A stretch of DNA of 64,000 nucleotides from assembly GCA_014281115.1 (NCBI GenBank), contig JACONQ010000005.1, positions 2,418,001 through 2,482,000 of the forward strand, given 5' to 3'. Numbering within the stretch: the first letter of the stretch is position 1; every line of letters begins with the position of its first letter. This stretch comes from Laburnicola sp. R22_1. Lineage: Eukaryota > Ascomycota > Dothideomycetes > Pleosporales > Didymosphaeriaceae. The position numbers were made by a program, and so were the translations under genes. The notes beneath the pieces were generated by a model, which was not told the origin of the DNA, searched no databases, and worked only from the letters and a program-made list of their open reading frames with translations. Positions 46,015 through 58,130 of the stretch are shown in pieces.

Positions 46015-48117
46015 TAACTAATTTGTAATCATATAACCTTATAGCGCACCTAAACTAGTCTAAGTAGCACTATACTAAAAACTCTAACACTAATTAGAAG
46101 CGCAATTAAGTATTAATATAGAATAATTTATATTATAGGATAAAAGCGCTTAATTAGATAGACTTAATTAAGTAAAATTAATTTAACTTATAGGGGTATC
46201 CTTAACTAGTATAATAGCGTCGCAATTTTCTATAGAAGATTAGTGCTTGCTATCCTTACCTAAAAGGAAATTAGAAGATAGAGTACTACTCTTCTTAATC
46301 TTTTTACTTAAATATATCTTTAAGCAATCTTTAGGACGCTTTATAAGATTAGGGTAAAAAGATTAGTACTATATAGATTAATAAATAATTAAGAAAAGTA
46401 CAAATAATTATATACTAAATTATTATTTGCCTAATATTAAATATACTAGCACACTTCCTTTTAAGCTCTTTAGGTCTAGAGAGTGTTAGTAAAAAGAATT
46501 ACTAAAGAGAATTAAGATCTTATATAAGGGCTTATATATATAACTAGATATATAATAATAATATTAAGTATTTAAGTGCTTACTTAATGCATTTCTAAAA
46601 TACATATTGTCTAAGCTGCTAGAAAGACTAGATTTAAAGTACGTAGTATATAAATATCTACACTTAGGACTATATATTTAAGTAAAAGCTAAACTAAGCT
46701 TATCCTTTTTACTTTTCTTATTTATAGGAGTTTTAGGATTAATTATAGACTTAGCTTTACTTAAAGGTTTAGCTATAGAGATAACCTAATTATTATCTTT
46801 TAACTTTAGAGTTTTTCTATATAATTAGGGAGGCTCCTTAATAGGCTTAAATTACTTAGGCGTTATAGTTTAAGCGCGTTTTTATTTTAACGCCTTCTTT
46901 TTAGTTATTATATATATGCTTAGAGGATTAGTAGAGTTCTTACTAGGAGCCTAATTTAATAGGAAACTAGAGTGGCGTATTAAAGAGGGAAGTTAAGTAA
47001 TTTATTCTTGCAATTTTTTAGCCTTACACTTAAGCTTTTATTAACTAAGTTTTGCTTAAAATTTTATAAACTTATAAATTAGTATATTATGCGCGTTCTA
47101 GTTAATAGTTAATAATTATTAAGTAAAAAATAGGGGTAGGGTAATTAACTTACTTCTATAGAAAACTAACTAGAGAAACTAAGAGAGGAGATAGAGAGTG
47201 GATAAGTAGAGTTTTATTATTAATAAAGAGCTATTATAGACTTATATAACTATAAATACTTAAATTACGCTATTATAAGTAATTAGTTGCTTAGTTAGGT
47301 ACTTAACTTATAAGCTAATTAGAGATAGAATTATTTTAAGCCTTATTGCGTAAGTAGGTGCGCTACTTACATAGCCTATCTAGGGGGTGTATTATAAAAA
47401 TAAGACTCTAACTAGGTGTAATTACGTGCCTATAATTATATAAGCAGTACTATTTTAGCCTTACTTCTTTAGTTATAAGCGTATATATAGTTTAGCCCTT
47501 TAGCCTCTTTTTTTATATAGTAAGCTTATTTACTTTGCTTACTAAATCTAAGATTCTAGCTTGTTTTTCTTTATTGTAAAGGAATATATTGCTACTATAG
47601 CTTATATTATAGAAATTTATATAGTTAGTACTATAATTCATATATTAGTATATTCTTAACTTTTATATAGGCTTCTAAAAGAGACTAAGTATTATATAAT
47701 ACTGCCCTACCTATAAATTAATTTTTTTATAGAATTTGTTATTTATTTGGCTAAGGAGTCTAGTAACACTATAGGCTTATTTTATAATACTATTTTACTA
47801 TCTAAGGAAACTAGTATAGGGTCTTAAAAATAAATTCTCTAGAAATATAGGCAGGAATATATAGTTTTCTTGCCTTAGATTCTAGTTAGGTTTCTATAGA
47901 TTTTAATTCTTAGATTTCTAAGGTTTTTAGTTCTTTCTTAGAATTTCTTACTACTAGTTAATCTATAAGAGTTAACCTAAACTAATACTATAAAGTATAA
48001 AGAGAAGATAAAAGAATAGCTAAACTAGCCTTACCTATATATAATAAAGTAATAATATTAGGCTAGATATATTTTATAGTAGTAGGTAGTAATTTTCTAC
48101 TCTACTATATTATATTA
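46015..48117. other. AT-rich relic DNA, unclassified
   Basis: Degenerate minus-strand frames near 46.4-46.8 kb look coherent (KPLSKAKSIINPKTPINKK) but match nothing I know. GGGGGTGTATTAT at about 47,383 resembles a polypurine tract and LTR start. No feature can be called. Confidence 0.3.
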
Positions 48118-48449
48118 GGAGAGTTTTTCTACTTAACTATATGAATTGTGCGTAGATGTGCATAGACTTACACATTTGTGCACATTTTTATATAAGTAAT
48201 TTACTAGCACAAAAATGCTTAGAGATGTATAGATATGCGTAGACTTACGTAGATGTACACAAATAGTCTAAATAAGTAATTTCTTTAAAGCTTTATGGCT
48301 TTTTACTAGTAAAGCTATAATTTTAGTTTTTAATAGATTTATAGAGAAAATTCAAGTCTTTAATTATTAAATTTAAAAATACTATTATTATTAGGTAATT
48401 AGTTAGTAATTAATAAAAAACTCTTTATTTTACTAGTTATTATATATGG
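48118..48449 (-). mobile_element. R1 copy 4, segment a
   Basis: Starts with the R1 right end reversed (GAGAGTTTTTCTACTTAACTA), includes TTTACTAGCACAAAAATGCTT and GCTTTACTAGTAAA-type landmarks, and breaks at TTATTATATAT, where an insertion of nearly 5.9 kb begins. Confidence 0.55.
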
Positions 48450-49047
48450 GGAATTTTTTTTTGCGACTAAGGGGTTTCTAATAAAAATATTATAATAATA
48501 GCAGATATCCCTTCTACTATTGTATACACAGAAAAGCGTTTTAAGATGTTAATAAAAAGAGTTAGCGCGTTATAAGCGAGCTCGGCAGGCTTAGCGCACC
48601 TACTCTAACTAAAAAAAATCTACATACAAAACTATACGTAAGACTATATCGCTATACTATAGTTTAGAGTAAGTAGAAAAAAAGATATAAAATAGCGCTA
48701 GCGCTATAACACTACAACTATCGTCTTCTCTACTATTATCTCTAAAGATTACTAATAATAGCTATTATATTAGTAGGTTTGTGCTATTATAAAATATATG
48801 CTAGGTGGAAGCTTATACACTATAGGTACACTAACACTCTATCTCTACATTAAAGTTAACCTTAATAAGATATTATCTATCGCTATTACTCTATTTTCTA
48901 CTATCCTCCTAAGCCCTAATACTAAAATTGCGGTTTATGCCGCCTAAAAGTACGCTTTATATCTACTCGCTACTATTACTAGGGCTATACTAGAGTACTG
49001 CTCTATCTAGAAGATTATTAATAGGTTAAAGTAGAAGAAGGTATACC

Positions 49048-49220
49048 TGTTAGATTTGATGGTTAAATGCGATGTAGCGTCTTAATAAATGATGATAATT
49101 GTATTGTGTTCTGTTCCAACCGTGTTTAGCTGGTTCTGACTTCTTCGCTAGTGTGCCAAGCCAGGTGGTCCCTGCTCGATTGTACAGATCCAACCTCACC
49201 ACAGCTCGTTCTATCTGACA
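49048..49220 (-). repeat. copia 3' LTR
   Basis: 173 bp, plus-strand start TGTTAGATTTGATGG and end CTATCTGACA. It still has nearly all C and G residues, while the other LTR has T or A at about 14 of those positions. Confidence 0.95.
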
Positions 49221-49229
49221 CCCCCCCTT

Positions 49230-52200
49230 AGGTTGGAAACTCTTTAAGCTGGTACTTATGCGATTGTGAGGTCTTTAAGTTGCTCTTGAATCTCCTTAAG
49301 AGGTACGGTATTTGTTACCTCCTTGGTCTCCACATTAACCAATCCAAGTTATTGGAGGAAACCCTCCCACTTACTCCCAGGGAGCACCTTTGTAAGGCCG
49401 TTAGCGATTATATCTGCTAACTATATATACTCTACCTTAATCCTGCCCTTAGATACTTCTTGTTAGATCTAGTGGTTATAGATGTCCATATGACGAAGCT
49501 TAGTTTGGAGGCGGGAAACCTCCTTAGTTACCAAGCGTATAGTTTGTTTATTGTCGTACTAAATAGTGATAGTGCGCGCGTCTAGTTCGATCTAGAGTTC
49601 GCGGAGTAGTCTTAAGACAAAGAGTGCTTCCTTAGCTACCTAAGAAAGAGCCAGCAGTTTAGCCTTAGTAGTTAATATTGTTACAGTATCTTGTTTGTTA
49701 GACTTCTAGGCGATAAGTCCGCTAAAGAGCTTAATAGCGTAGCCTTAGGAGCTTTTGCGGTCTATTATATTATTAGTAAAGGATGCGTCGCTTGCAATCT
49801 AAAGTCTAGTGTTACCTCTAAGCTATAGGGCTCGCTGCTTTATGCTTTAAAGGTATAGAAGAACTTAGTCTGCTATGTCTTAGTAATTAGGCCATAGGTT
49901 TAATAGAAATTAAGCTAGTTGTGAAGTTGCGAAGGCAATATCTAGCCTTATAGTAACTACAGCAAAGAGCAATAATCTAATCTTACATTAAAATTTATTA
50001 ATCTTAGTTAGCATTACTAACCCCTTCCTTAGCTGTAATTTAATTGTAGCTATAGGAGTGTTATGTGGAATATTCGTTCTGTCTGCTAATCGGCTAATCT
50101 TGTCCGAGTAGGCAGCCTATAATAGTTAAATCTTATAGTTTGTTCGGTCCCGTATAACTTCTATACTAAGGAACTATTAGAGGTTGTTTTCTCTAGTAAA
50201 AGTATACTTGTCTTATAAGCGCTTAATTACTCGTTAAGCTTCTTCTTCTTTTTTCTTGTAATACGCGAGTATAATATTGTTAACGTAGAAGAATATAATA
50301 ACTCCATCCTTAATTAGGCAGCACGGCTTATAAGGCACTATCTAAAAGCCTAGTGATTTAAGCGTTATTGTGAATTCTTTCTACTAGAGGAGTAGTAAAA
50401 TGCGAAGGCCGTATAGTGCCTTATTTACTTATAGTATTATTCTAGGCTTTTAATAGCCCTAAGGCATTCTTATGTAAATCTCTTAATCTACTATTATGTG
50501 GACAAACGCATTTATTACGTTGTATTACTTAAGCTCCATATTATAGTAAGCTGCTATTGCTATTATTATTTAGAATAACTAGCTAGCAAGCGTGGCTGCG
50601 TAAGTGTCTTACGAGGTAATATTGCGTTGTTAATCGCCTTAGACGACTAGTCGCGCCTTGCACTTTAGCAAGCGATAGTGCTTATTAAGTTTATAGGTGT
50701 ATACCCATATATAGTTAAGGATCTGTTGTCCTGTTAGTTTAATCTTCTTTAATAGTATTTCTAACTATAATTTTATCTCTTAGTGGCTTACGAGGTGCAC
50801 TTGTTCAGCCTCTTGGAACATCTTGCCTATTAGGTAATTCTTAAGCTTAGTCCGGCACATTAGTAGAGGTGGAAGTTGACTTTAATAGGGCTTTAAGCCT
50901 TTAGTAAGCATTCTTATTATCTTAGCCTTATTTATAACTTCTCCTCTATATTTTTTAACACGGCCGGCTTAGGTTCCCGCTATAAAAGCTGCTGCCTAGG
51001 GGATAGTTGTTAAGGACGCTTATTACGTTAGACTTATTTAGTCTCCAGCCATTAACCGTGCAAGTAACGCTACGGGTGGCGGTGTTGTTAGAGGAGTTAG
51101 GTAGGTATCCCTAATCTTCCTTTCTTAATAGTAGCCTAGTAGATTTGCTTCGTCTTATTGTTCTAACAAATCTACAGCGGCTTTATCCTTATAAAAGAAG
51201 TCTGTCTATAGTTTTTAGGTAGGAGTTAGTAGCTTAATAGTTCTTACGTGCATTGCTATTTCTTAAAGCGTGCTGTGCATAAGACTGTCTATAAGGTCCT
51301 TAACCCTCCTATCGAATACTAACTCTTTGTTAAAGACGACGTCTTAGGTGCTTATTACCTTGCCAAGCGATAGTATCCATATTTAGTAGATGTTTAATAA
51401 TTAGTATCTAACTAGATAACTAATCTATGCCTTTAGATTAAGGTGTTATAGGCGTAATTTGCCTTAGTGAGTATTATTAGTTATTGCAAATGCCTTGCAG
51501 CCGTACGCCTTTAGATAGGCGAGGTTGGGTTTTTGTAGTAAAGTGACAATCCCATTACTAAACGCAACTTGTGTGAAGAATATCTTATATGGCGTTTTCT
51601 AGTGGTTCGCATAATTCGGTGTTTAATTGTAGAGGTATACTACAGCTCTTGTTACTTTAGGCCACAGTTTCTAGGATAGGTTGGCGTTAAGTTGCATTGC
51701 ACGCGATTTCTCTTTGTTTACACCCCCTAAGCGTTTAGCACCTCCATTTTAAGCTTGTGTATCTGGGGCAGAAGGCTTAACAGTAATTCCTTATAATGCT
51801 AACCAGCGCTTAATTTCCAGTTTTACTATTGTGATCTCGTTGTCCGCTTTAATAACCTTAACCATAATGTTGTAATGGTTTTTAAGGAAAAGAAAGAAGT
51901 TTAATAGAACTTTAATAACTAACTTTGCTAGTTAATTATCTTTAAAATAAAAATCCCATTACAGGCCTAAGTACCTATTAGTAATAAGCATCTGGCTCCT
52001 TTCGCTAGTGCTACTTTGCGCCTCGTAGGCATAAAAGTTAATAGCTAGTCTTTCTCCTAGTCCTTTATTATTAATTCGCGGTGCTTGGCTAATTTGTCGC
52101 TAGATTTTTGCTTTCCTATAGGAGTCGCATTAAACTATTGTAACTCCCTTAACTCGCATCCCTTTAGCTTGCTGCACAAGATGTTCGATAGCTACTAGTC

Positions 52201-53971
52201 TAGGGTGTCCTAGTCTCTTATGCCATAATTTGGCTAAGGCCCTTTATAGTGCTCCTTTTGTTTATAATGTATTCTTACGGATGTGATATAAAGTAGATAG
52301 TAGCGAATTATACTTAAGTACCCATTAACTATATATCTTGAATAGTTTTCTAATAACCTTATTATCTAGTCCTTTTAGCGTAGTTAGGTCCGTTTGCGTA
52401 TTCCACTAGATTCCTCTATTCCTTAGTAGTTAAAAGGAGACTAGGTTGCACAGGAGGTCTGGACAGATAGCCACATTATGTAGAACCAATATAGTTATTC
52501 CATATTAACGTCTTAGTATTAAGTTAATAGAGCTATAGCCTTTTATTCACATCTTTGTATTTCTAGCCCATATATAATTCCTAGACATAGGTAGACAGAA
52601 GTTGTAGATATAGTTAGGGTTATTTATAATGTGGTAAGTTGATCCTAAATTAAGAATAAACAAGCGCTTTAGTAGGTAGTTAGACACTTCTATTCTCATT
52701 AGCGCTAATGTAAACGCAGCGTTGACGTTTAATATTCTTCGCCCCTCTAGTTAGTCCTTAGGGGACTTGAGGATCTTAGGTGTGGGCGTGTGCGATTGTT
52801 TGATAATTAGTGTTCGTGATTAGATTCTGCTTTGTCCGCAGATTAGCCCTTGGAAAGTTGCGTTGTTCTTACGCTTAAAGTTAATAAGCTTATTTATAAT
52901 CTTATTAGGTTTCCACCACTTAGGAGCTTTGTCTAGGTTAACATAATAGCAGTCCCTAATACTGTGGCGTTGTCCACAGGCAGGGCATTTTGCTCCTCCT
53001 ATTATAGCTAGCTCTTAATCTAAAGGCCGCTTAAGCTTGACATCTTTCTTATTAGCTATACGTTAATTATAGGGTCTGCCCTAATTTTGGTTAGATGGCG
53101 CGCTTTCGGTATAAGAGGCGTCTCTGTTATTGCCCTGGGTGGTTGCACCACCTTTAGCGAGAAATAATGCATTATTAGTTACAAAAGCTACTTTGTGCTT
53201 CCCTAATCTAAGGGGATAGTTTATTATTATATGTTCTTAGAAGTGTTTTATTATCTCCTTCTAGCTTATGCTAGTTGCAAATTAACTATTGTCTTAAAAG
53301 TTTATAGACTATATAGGAGTAACTTTATTTATAGCTACTAGGAAGTCTTTTGTAATTATATTTAATTATAATAGCTTGGCGACTTAATATGTCTCCGCCT
53401 TAGTGGCTACTTACTTATACTCTACTAGCCATATATTCTATTGCAACGCGCTCCTTATTGGCCTTAGTAAGGCAAGATATCGCTTACGAGCTCGTTCTTG
53501 CTTAATTTGTTTGTTGACTCTAACTGTTAGTTATAGGTCTGTAATCTATTGTTGCAGTGGCTTCTCTAGTAGGCAGCATATGCACAATAGGTGTGGGGAT
53601 ATAGTTAACTAGATAAATACCACAATATATTAGAGGCTTGCTTGTTCCTTCTTAAAGTTGTGCTAGTTGTTCTTGTATTATTTGATAAGAATCTTGTAAT
53701 ATTTAAGGACTTCCTTAAACACCTTCTATCTAGTTGCTAACAGCGCGGTTAGTCTTGTTGGAATTTTAACGTTCGCGGCTAGTGTGTAATTAGCGACTAC
53801 TAGAGCTCTAATAACTACTAGTCTTAATATTAGCAGAACTATTAACTTTGGATTAACCTTATCCCAGATATTGTAGACAACACATCTCGCCTACAGCTGC
53901 GTTATCCATCCCATATAGTTGGTATAATCTCTTAGCATTACTGTGGGATCGCGGTATAGTTGTTGCGCCAT
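49230..53971 (-). pseudogene. copia Gag-Pol polyprotein relic
   Basis: Starts at ATG 53971 (MAQQLYRDPTVMLRDYTNYM). In order: gag, zinc knuckle CPACGQRHSIRDCY (about 52,990), protease LNLGSTYHI (about 52,640, the LDSG active Asp changed to Asn), integrase end segment AERLGGVNKEKSRAM (about 51,720), RT box FFYVNNIILAY at about 50,280 (YVDD with both Asp changed to Asn), and RNase H segments (TILTTKAKLLALS, IIANGLTKVLPGSKQ). Dozens of stops fall at former Gln, Trp and Arg codons. The frame is largely kept, so point mutation rather than indels killed it. Confidence 0.92.
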
Positions 53972-54003
53972 TTTGTATTAGTTAAGGCAGTGAGACTCTT
54001 AAT

Positions 54004-54176
54004 TATTAGATTTAATAGTTAAATGCGATGTAGCGTCTTAATAGATAATAATAATTATATTGTGTTCTGTTCTAACCGTATTTAGCTAGTTCTGACTTCT
54101 TCGCTAGTGTGCCAAGCTAGGTAGTCTCTGCTCGATTGTACAGATCCAACCTCACCACAGCTCGTTCTATCTAATA
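54004..54176 (-). repeat. copia 5' LTR
   Basis: 173 bp, start TATTAGATTTAATAG and end CTATCTAATA on the plus strand. All of the roughly 15 differences from the 3' LTR are transitions, and all but one are C-to-T or G-to-A in this copy. Confidence 0.95.
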
Positions 54177-54310
54177 ATACCTTACCCTATACAAGGCGAT
54201 CCTAGTGTACTAGTTAGGCTAGTAATAAATTAGTGACTGCAGGTGTTGTAATAGACGCGCGGAGTTGTCACTATAGTTTCTTGCATTACTACGGATTAGA
54301 ATGGCGTTAT

Positions 54311-54532
54311 TATATATATTACGTAATATTATTATATAAATATATATTACTAATAATATAGTATATAAAATTTTAAGAAAGTTTTAATAAAAATAAAGTA
54401 GTTAAAAAGTTATTAAAGTTTATACTTTTTAAAATAGTGTTCTTTACTAAGCCACTAATTTTCGTCTAATCTAATTCTTTTAAATAATTATAAAACTATA
54501 TTATTTCTATTTATAAACCTATGTGTGGCGTT
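54311..54532 (-). mobile_element. R1 copy 4, segment b
   Basis: R1 sequence resumes with ATTACGTAATATTATTATAT and runs through GCCACTAATTTTCGTCTAATC to TAAACCTAT, where the short hairpin-bearing element is inserted. Confidence 0.55.
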
Positions 54533-54625
54533 AACTTAACTACCTAGGGGTAGCATAATAAAGGCTTTTATCTTAAATAATATAATAAAAAAAGTAAAGC
54601 CCTCTACTTAGTAATTAAAAGTTTT
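54533..54625 (+). mobile_element. short hairpin-bearing (SINE-like) element, RIP-mutated copy
   Basis: 93 bp starting GTGTGGCGTTAACTTAACTA and including AAAGCCCTCTACTTAGTAAT, a mutated form of the hairpin. It is flanked by TAAACCTAT on both sides (54524-54532 and 54626-54634); 9 bp match exactly and up to 13 bp with one mismatch. It interrupts R1 copy 4 at a site that is continuous in the other R1 copies, which proves it is an insertion. Confidence 0.7.
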
Positions 54626-55095
54626 TAAACCTATAAAACTTAGAATTTAGAGTTAGGTAGAAGTTTTATATAATACACTAGTAATTTATACTAGTATATT
54701 AACTAGTAATTACTATCTAGTAAGAGACTTTAACTTTATACTTAAAAAAATCTTTTTTTAAAGGTTACTAAGCAGCTTACTAAGTAGCTTACTAAGGTTT
54801 TTTTTAATTTTAGCTAATTAAAGAGCTTTATTTGCTAATTAATTAGTATTTTATAAGTAGTATAGGCACCTAGGGTACCCTAGCTGTCCTAGCTACCCTA
54901 GCTACCCTAGCTGCCCTAGGTGCACTAGTAGTATAGGTGGGTATTTTTACGTAACTTTGCGCATACGTATACTAAGAAAAAAGCAGTATTACTAGTGTGT
55001 TTTAAGCGTATTTAGTGCGTAGACGTGTATAGGTGTGCTTAGAGCTGCTTAGGCGTCCTAGGTGCTTATACTTGCTTAAAACATTTCCTAATATA
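54626..55095 (-). mobile_element. R1 copy 4, segment c (left end reversed)
   Basis: Completes copy 4: landmarks TAATTAATTAGTATTTTATA and TACTAAGAAAAAAGCAGTATT, ending AAAACATTTCCTAATATAT. A CCTAGCTAC-type minisatellite at about 54,870-54,925 (five units, TACCCTAGC variants) is an expansion private to this copy. Confidence 0.55.
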
Positions 55096-55549
55096 TATAG
55101 TTCTATTTGCCCTAAAAATCTTTACCTATAGTAGAGCTAATAGACTATAAAAGGTAACTACTCTATATAGGGATTATACTAGACTATATTCCTATACTAT
55201 AGCTATAAGTTAAGGTAGAAAAGTCTGCCTTAAAGCAAAAAAACCAAGCACGCATAAAATGCGCTTTGCTTCTAAGGTGTTATTAGTAGTTAGCTATTTT
55301 TTTATTTATATAGAGCACGCGTGCATAAATTAAAGAGTAACGCAGTTTTAAGTAAATAATATAACTTAAAACTAAGTAAGCCCTAACAGGTGTAGCGCAG
55401 ATAAGACAATTTACTTTCTACTACTAGTAGGCATTTAATAATGCTAGCTAATATTTATTCTAATATGTAGCCTAGTTTTGCATAGCTGCACAACCTAACT
55501 TTATAAATAAAGTCTTTCTCTTACTTATAGTTATTTATTTTCTTTATTA

Positions 55550-57066
55550 CGAAGGTGCCTTTTAAAAGTCCTTGCCCACCTTGGCGAGCAGGGGTATATG
55601 CCACATTCTTAATTAGGAAGTATCTCCGAGCCTACGTGGCCTTTGCTTCTAACCTCACAACCCCTCTATACTATTTGCTCTCTAATTAATACTATCTTTA
55701 CAATAGCTCCTTACGATATTACTATAAGGACTTTAATAATCACTCTTAAGGCTACTAGAAAGTCTAATAACAAGATTACTAGTCTAATAGAGATTCTAAA
55801 GCGGACGATTAACTTAATATTTGCGCAAGCAATTAAACAAGGCTTTAATCCATACTAGCGGCCACTTAAGCTTATAGATAAATATCTTAAAGATGACCAT
55901 CGCTCTAGGAGGCCCTTAAAGCAGAATAATATTGCACAGAAAGTAGTTAACAGCGTACGCACTAACCGCTATAAATAAGAGAAGTCTTGTGCTAACATTG
56001 CTAGCATGCTTAGCCAAAAAGGATTTAATATCTCCGCTACAACTGTCTAGCGCATCCTAAGGAAGGCAGGCTTTAAGAAGACAAAGCTAATAAGGAAACC
56101 TAGATTAATAAAGAAGATAAAGAAGGCTTAGTATAACTAGTGCCTTTAGCATAAACACTAGACAATTAAGAATTAGAAGAATATTATCTAGTCTAATAAA
56201 ACGTCTGTGGTTCTCTTCTATAGGCGTAGAGGATATAGAATATAGCGAAAGGCTAATAAGACATTTGTTTAAAGTTGTATCTATAAGAGGTAGAAGGGCT
56301 ACTCTAAGTTTATGTTCTAGGAGTGCTTTTTATATAATAAGAAGGGGTCCTGTCACTGCTAGACGCCAGAAACAAAGAAAGAGAAGGAGGCTGCTACTAC
56401 TTAAATTAAGAAGCTTAACTAGGAGCTAGAGCCTATTATAAAGGCACAATAGGAGCTTAAAAATAGAATGCGTCGCCTTGCTCTACATAATAAGCCTAGA
56501 TAACAACCTTAATAGATATAGAACAAGAAGACTAGAAAGGTTAGCTAGGGCAGAGAATTAGTTATTAACTAGTATTACTACCAGATATTTGTTCTACTTC
56601 TAAAGCTTATACCCTTTGCTAAGGAGTGCAAAGCAAAGTGGCCAGTAATAGTTATATAAGAAGATAAGGCGCCTTCTTACAATTATTACGTCTAGAGCTA
56701 CATATATAGCATCTATAATATTGCGAAGCTACTTTAGTGTGATAATTTATCTAATTTAAACGCTATTAAACCTTACTAGCTATAGATAAAGAGAGCTACT
56801 ATAAAGAAAGGTATACCAAAGAGCAGAGCAGAGGCTGTCCGTGCTTAGGAGCAGTGCTGGCAAGATCTACCTTAGGAGAAGATCCAGGCTTAGATTAAGC
56901 ATATTCCTATTTACATTAAAAAGATTATTAAGGTAGAAGGAGGTAACAAGTATAAGGAGGATAGAAATCTTTATAGACTTAGGTAATCGGATATATATCC
57001 AAATTAAGAATGTGGCGCAGACCCCTACTCGGTAAGGTGGACAAGGACTTTTAAAAGGCACCTCCG
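55550..57066 (+). mobile_element. Ant1-like Tc1/mariner transposon, RIP-inactivated
   Basis: 1517 bp between TA duplications (55548-55549 and 57067-57068). Terminal inverted repeats of about 70 bp start CGAAGGTGCCTTTTAAAAGT on the left and CGGAGGTGCCTTTTAAAAGT on the right (reversed), continuing through GCCACATTCTTAATT. It carries a single transposase relic on the plus strand. Confidence 0.92.
55640..56965 (+). pseudogene. Ant1-like DDE transposase relic
   Basis: A first open stretch of 71 codons (55643-55858) is followed, in the same frame, by coherent sequence with stops at former Gln/Trp codons: ANIASMLSQKGFNISATTVQ (helix-turn-helix), IRKPRLIKKIKKAQYN, SNKTSVVLFYRRRGYRI, MFQECFLYDKKGSCHC, VIQEDKAPSYNYYV, LSNLNAIKPYQLQIKR. 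The first and third catalytic motifs should read SDET and SPDLNAIEP, so D and E were turned into N and K by G-to-A changes while the middle Asp (QEDKAPS) is kept. The architecture matches the Ant1 group of fungal Tc1/mariner transposases. Confidence 0.85.
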
Positions 57067-57068
57067 TA

Positions 57069-57590
57069 TAGCACTTTAAAATATATTAATAATTTGCCTT
57101 ATCTTTACACTATAAGATCTAACGCCGTAGCCTAGACTAAGGGGATATAAGTGTAGGACTAAGTGTAATTATATTAAGTGTTATTATGTTTATTATAAGA
57201 AGTATTAACTAAACTTTAAAAAAAATACCTATAGATAGAGTATAACTAATAGGTATTTACGTAGGAGTATTATTTTTACAATCCTAATAATTGTTTAAGA
57301 GGGAATTTCGCTCCTTACTACGTAAATATTGCTTATTTACATCTGCGTTAGAAAGATAAAAAAAAAACTAGGATAATTCTGTACAATCTTCTAATCTACT
57401 CTACTACTAAGGGGTAGAACTGTGTGTATTTAGTAAAAGAGGCGCTTAAGCCCCTAGAAGTAGATAAGAAAACTATAGACACTAGTAATCTAGACTAGAT
57501 AAATATAAAGAATACTAAAATAATGTATATTAAGCAAAAAAAAGGCTAGCATTACTTTAATAGAAAAGGGTCATTTAATATAAGGCTGCC
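57069..57590. other. AT-rich DNA without recognised feature
   Basis: No motif or repeat boundary was identified between the Ant1-like element and the phosphotransferase relic. Confidence 0.3.
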
Positions 57591-57599
57591 ACGCTTAAT

Positions 57600-58130
57600 C
57601 TTATAGAGCGAGCTAAGATAGTTCTATAGATAATTGTGTTTAAGAGCTTAACCTTACTTTATTATAAGAAATATATTATATATCGCAAAAATAAGTTTAA
57701 TAAAGTTCCTCTATTTTTAGCTTTTTAGGAAATGGCTTTAGAAACTTATTAACTTCTTTACACTAGAATATAGTACAACTATTAATCTAGTAAGCTATTA
57801 TATATTTCTAGTAATATGGGTACTATCTAGCTATTTCTCTATCTATAATACCTATTATAGTATTACCTTCTGCTATAATATTAAGGCTGCTTAAGTTGCC
57901 GTGTGTAAATATAGAGTCTAGCTACTATTATTTATATAGTTATATTAGTTTGTTGCTATTAGCTAGTAATTTTTAGATAGAGCACTTATGCTACCTTAAA
58001 GATATTAGTAAAAGGTATAGATATTATTAAAAGGTCTAAAGTTAAGTAATTTTCTATGTAGTTAGTAATTCTATAACCGAACCGCATTAAATAGTGGGGT
58101 AAGGCGACGTATAGTTTTGACTATTTCCTT
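57600..58130 (-). pseudogene. aminoglycoside-phosphotransferase-like (APH fold) gene relic, destroyed by RIP
   Basis: On the minus strand from about 57,920 a single frame reads SIFTHGNLSSLNIIAEG, then NTIIGIIDREIAR, YPYY, KYIIAY and, further on, EVNKFLKPFPKKLKIEELY. This is the C-lobe of a fungal APH-type kinase: catalytic loop HGDL(N)xxN with Asp changed to Asn, and IIDWExAGWYPxYWEY with each Trp changed to Arg or a stop. Upstream, LYVALPHYLMRFGYRITNYI (about 58,100-58,050) may be the start of its N-lobe in the next frame. It was probably a single host gene, hit because it was duplicated or lay beside repeats. No open frame of useful length remains. Confidence 0.6.

Larger units (their letters stand above)
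49048..54176 (-). mobile_element. complete Ty1/copia LTR retrotransposon, RIP-inactivated
   Basis: 5129 bp, flanked by the perfect 5-bp target duplication ATACC (49043-49047 and 54177-54181). LTRs of 173 bp each lie at 49048-49220 and 54004-54176, with TG..CA ends (TA..TA after mutation in the right one). Coding direction is minus, so the right LTR is the 5' LTR. A G-rich polypurine tract (reverse complement AAGGGGGGG) abuts the 3' LTR at 49,221. Gene order is gag, protease, integrase, RT, RNase H, which defines copia. Confidence 0.96.
48450..54310. mobile_element. composite insertion in R1 copy 4, itself split by a copia element
   Basis: The outer parts (48450-49042 and 54182-54310) form a 0.7-kb AT-rich element related at its start to 23,160-23,290: a degenerate hairpin (AGCAGATATCCCTTCTACT), then TTAGCGCGTTATAAGCGAGC, with the same spacing. 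R1 sequence flanking it repeats GTTATTATATAT (about 12 bp), a likely target duplication. The copia retrotransposon at 49048-54176 sits inside. Confidence 0.5.

Noticed and set aside
35500..48100. AT-rich DNA as a possible mitochondrial insertion
   Set aside because: The readable relics are retroelement and transposon proteins in the standard code. No mitochondrial gene or tRNA was seen.
53403..53612. 69-codon plus-strand open frame with several Cys
   Set aside because: It lies antisense within the gag region of the copia element and is a shadow of it.
54870..54925. CCCTAG-type repeats suggesting telomeric sequence
   Set aside because: The unit is 9 bp (CCTAGCTAC variants), not TTAGGG, and only about five copies lie inside an R1 element.
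56867..57061. 64-codon minus-strand open frame
   Set aside because: It starts in the right terminal repeat of the Ant1-like element and runs antisense to its transposase.
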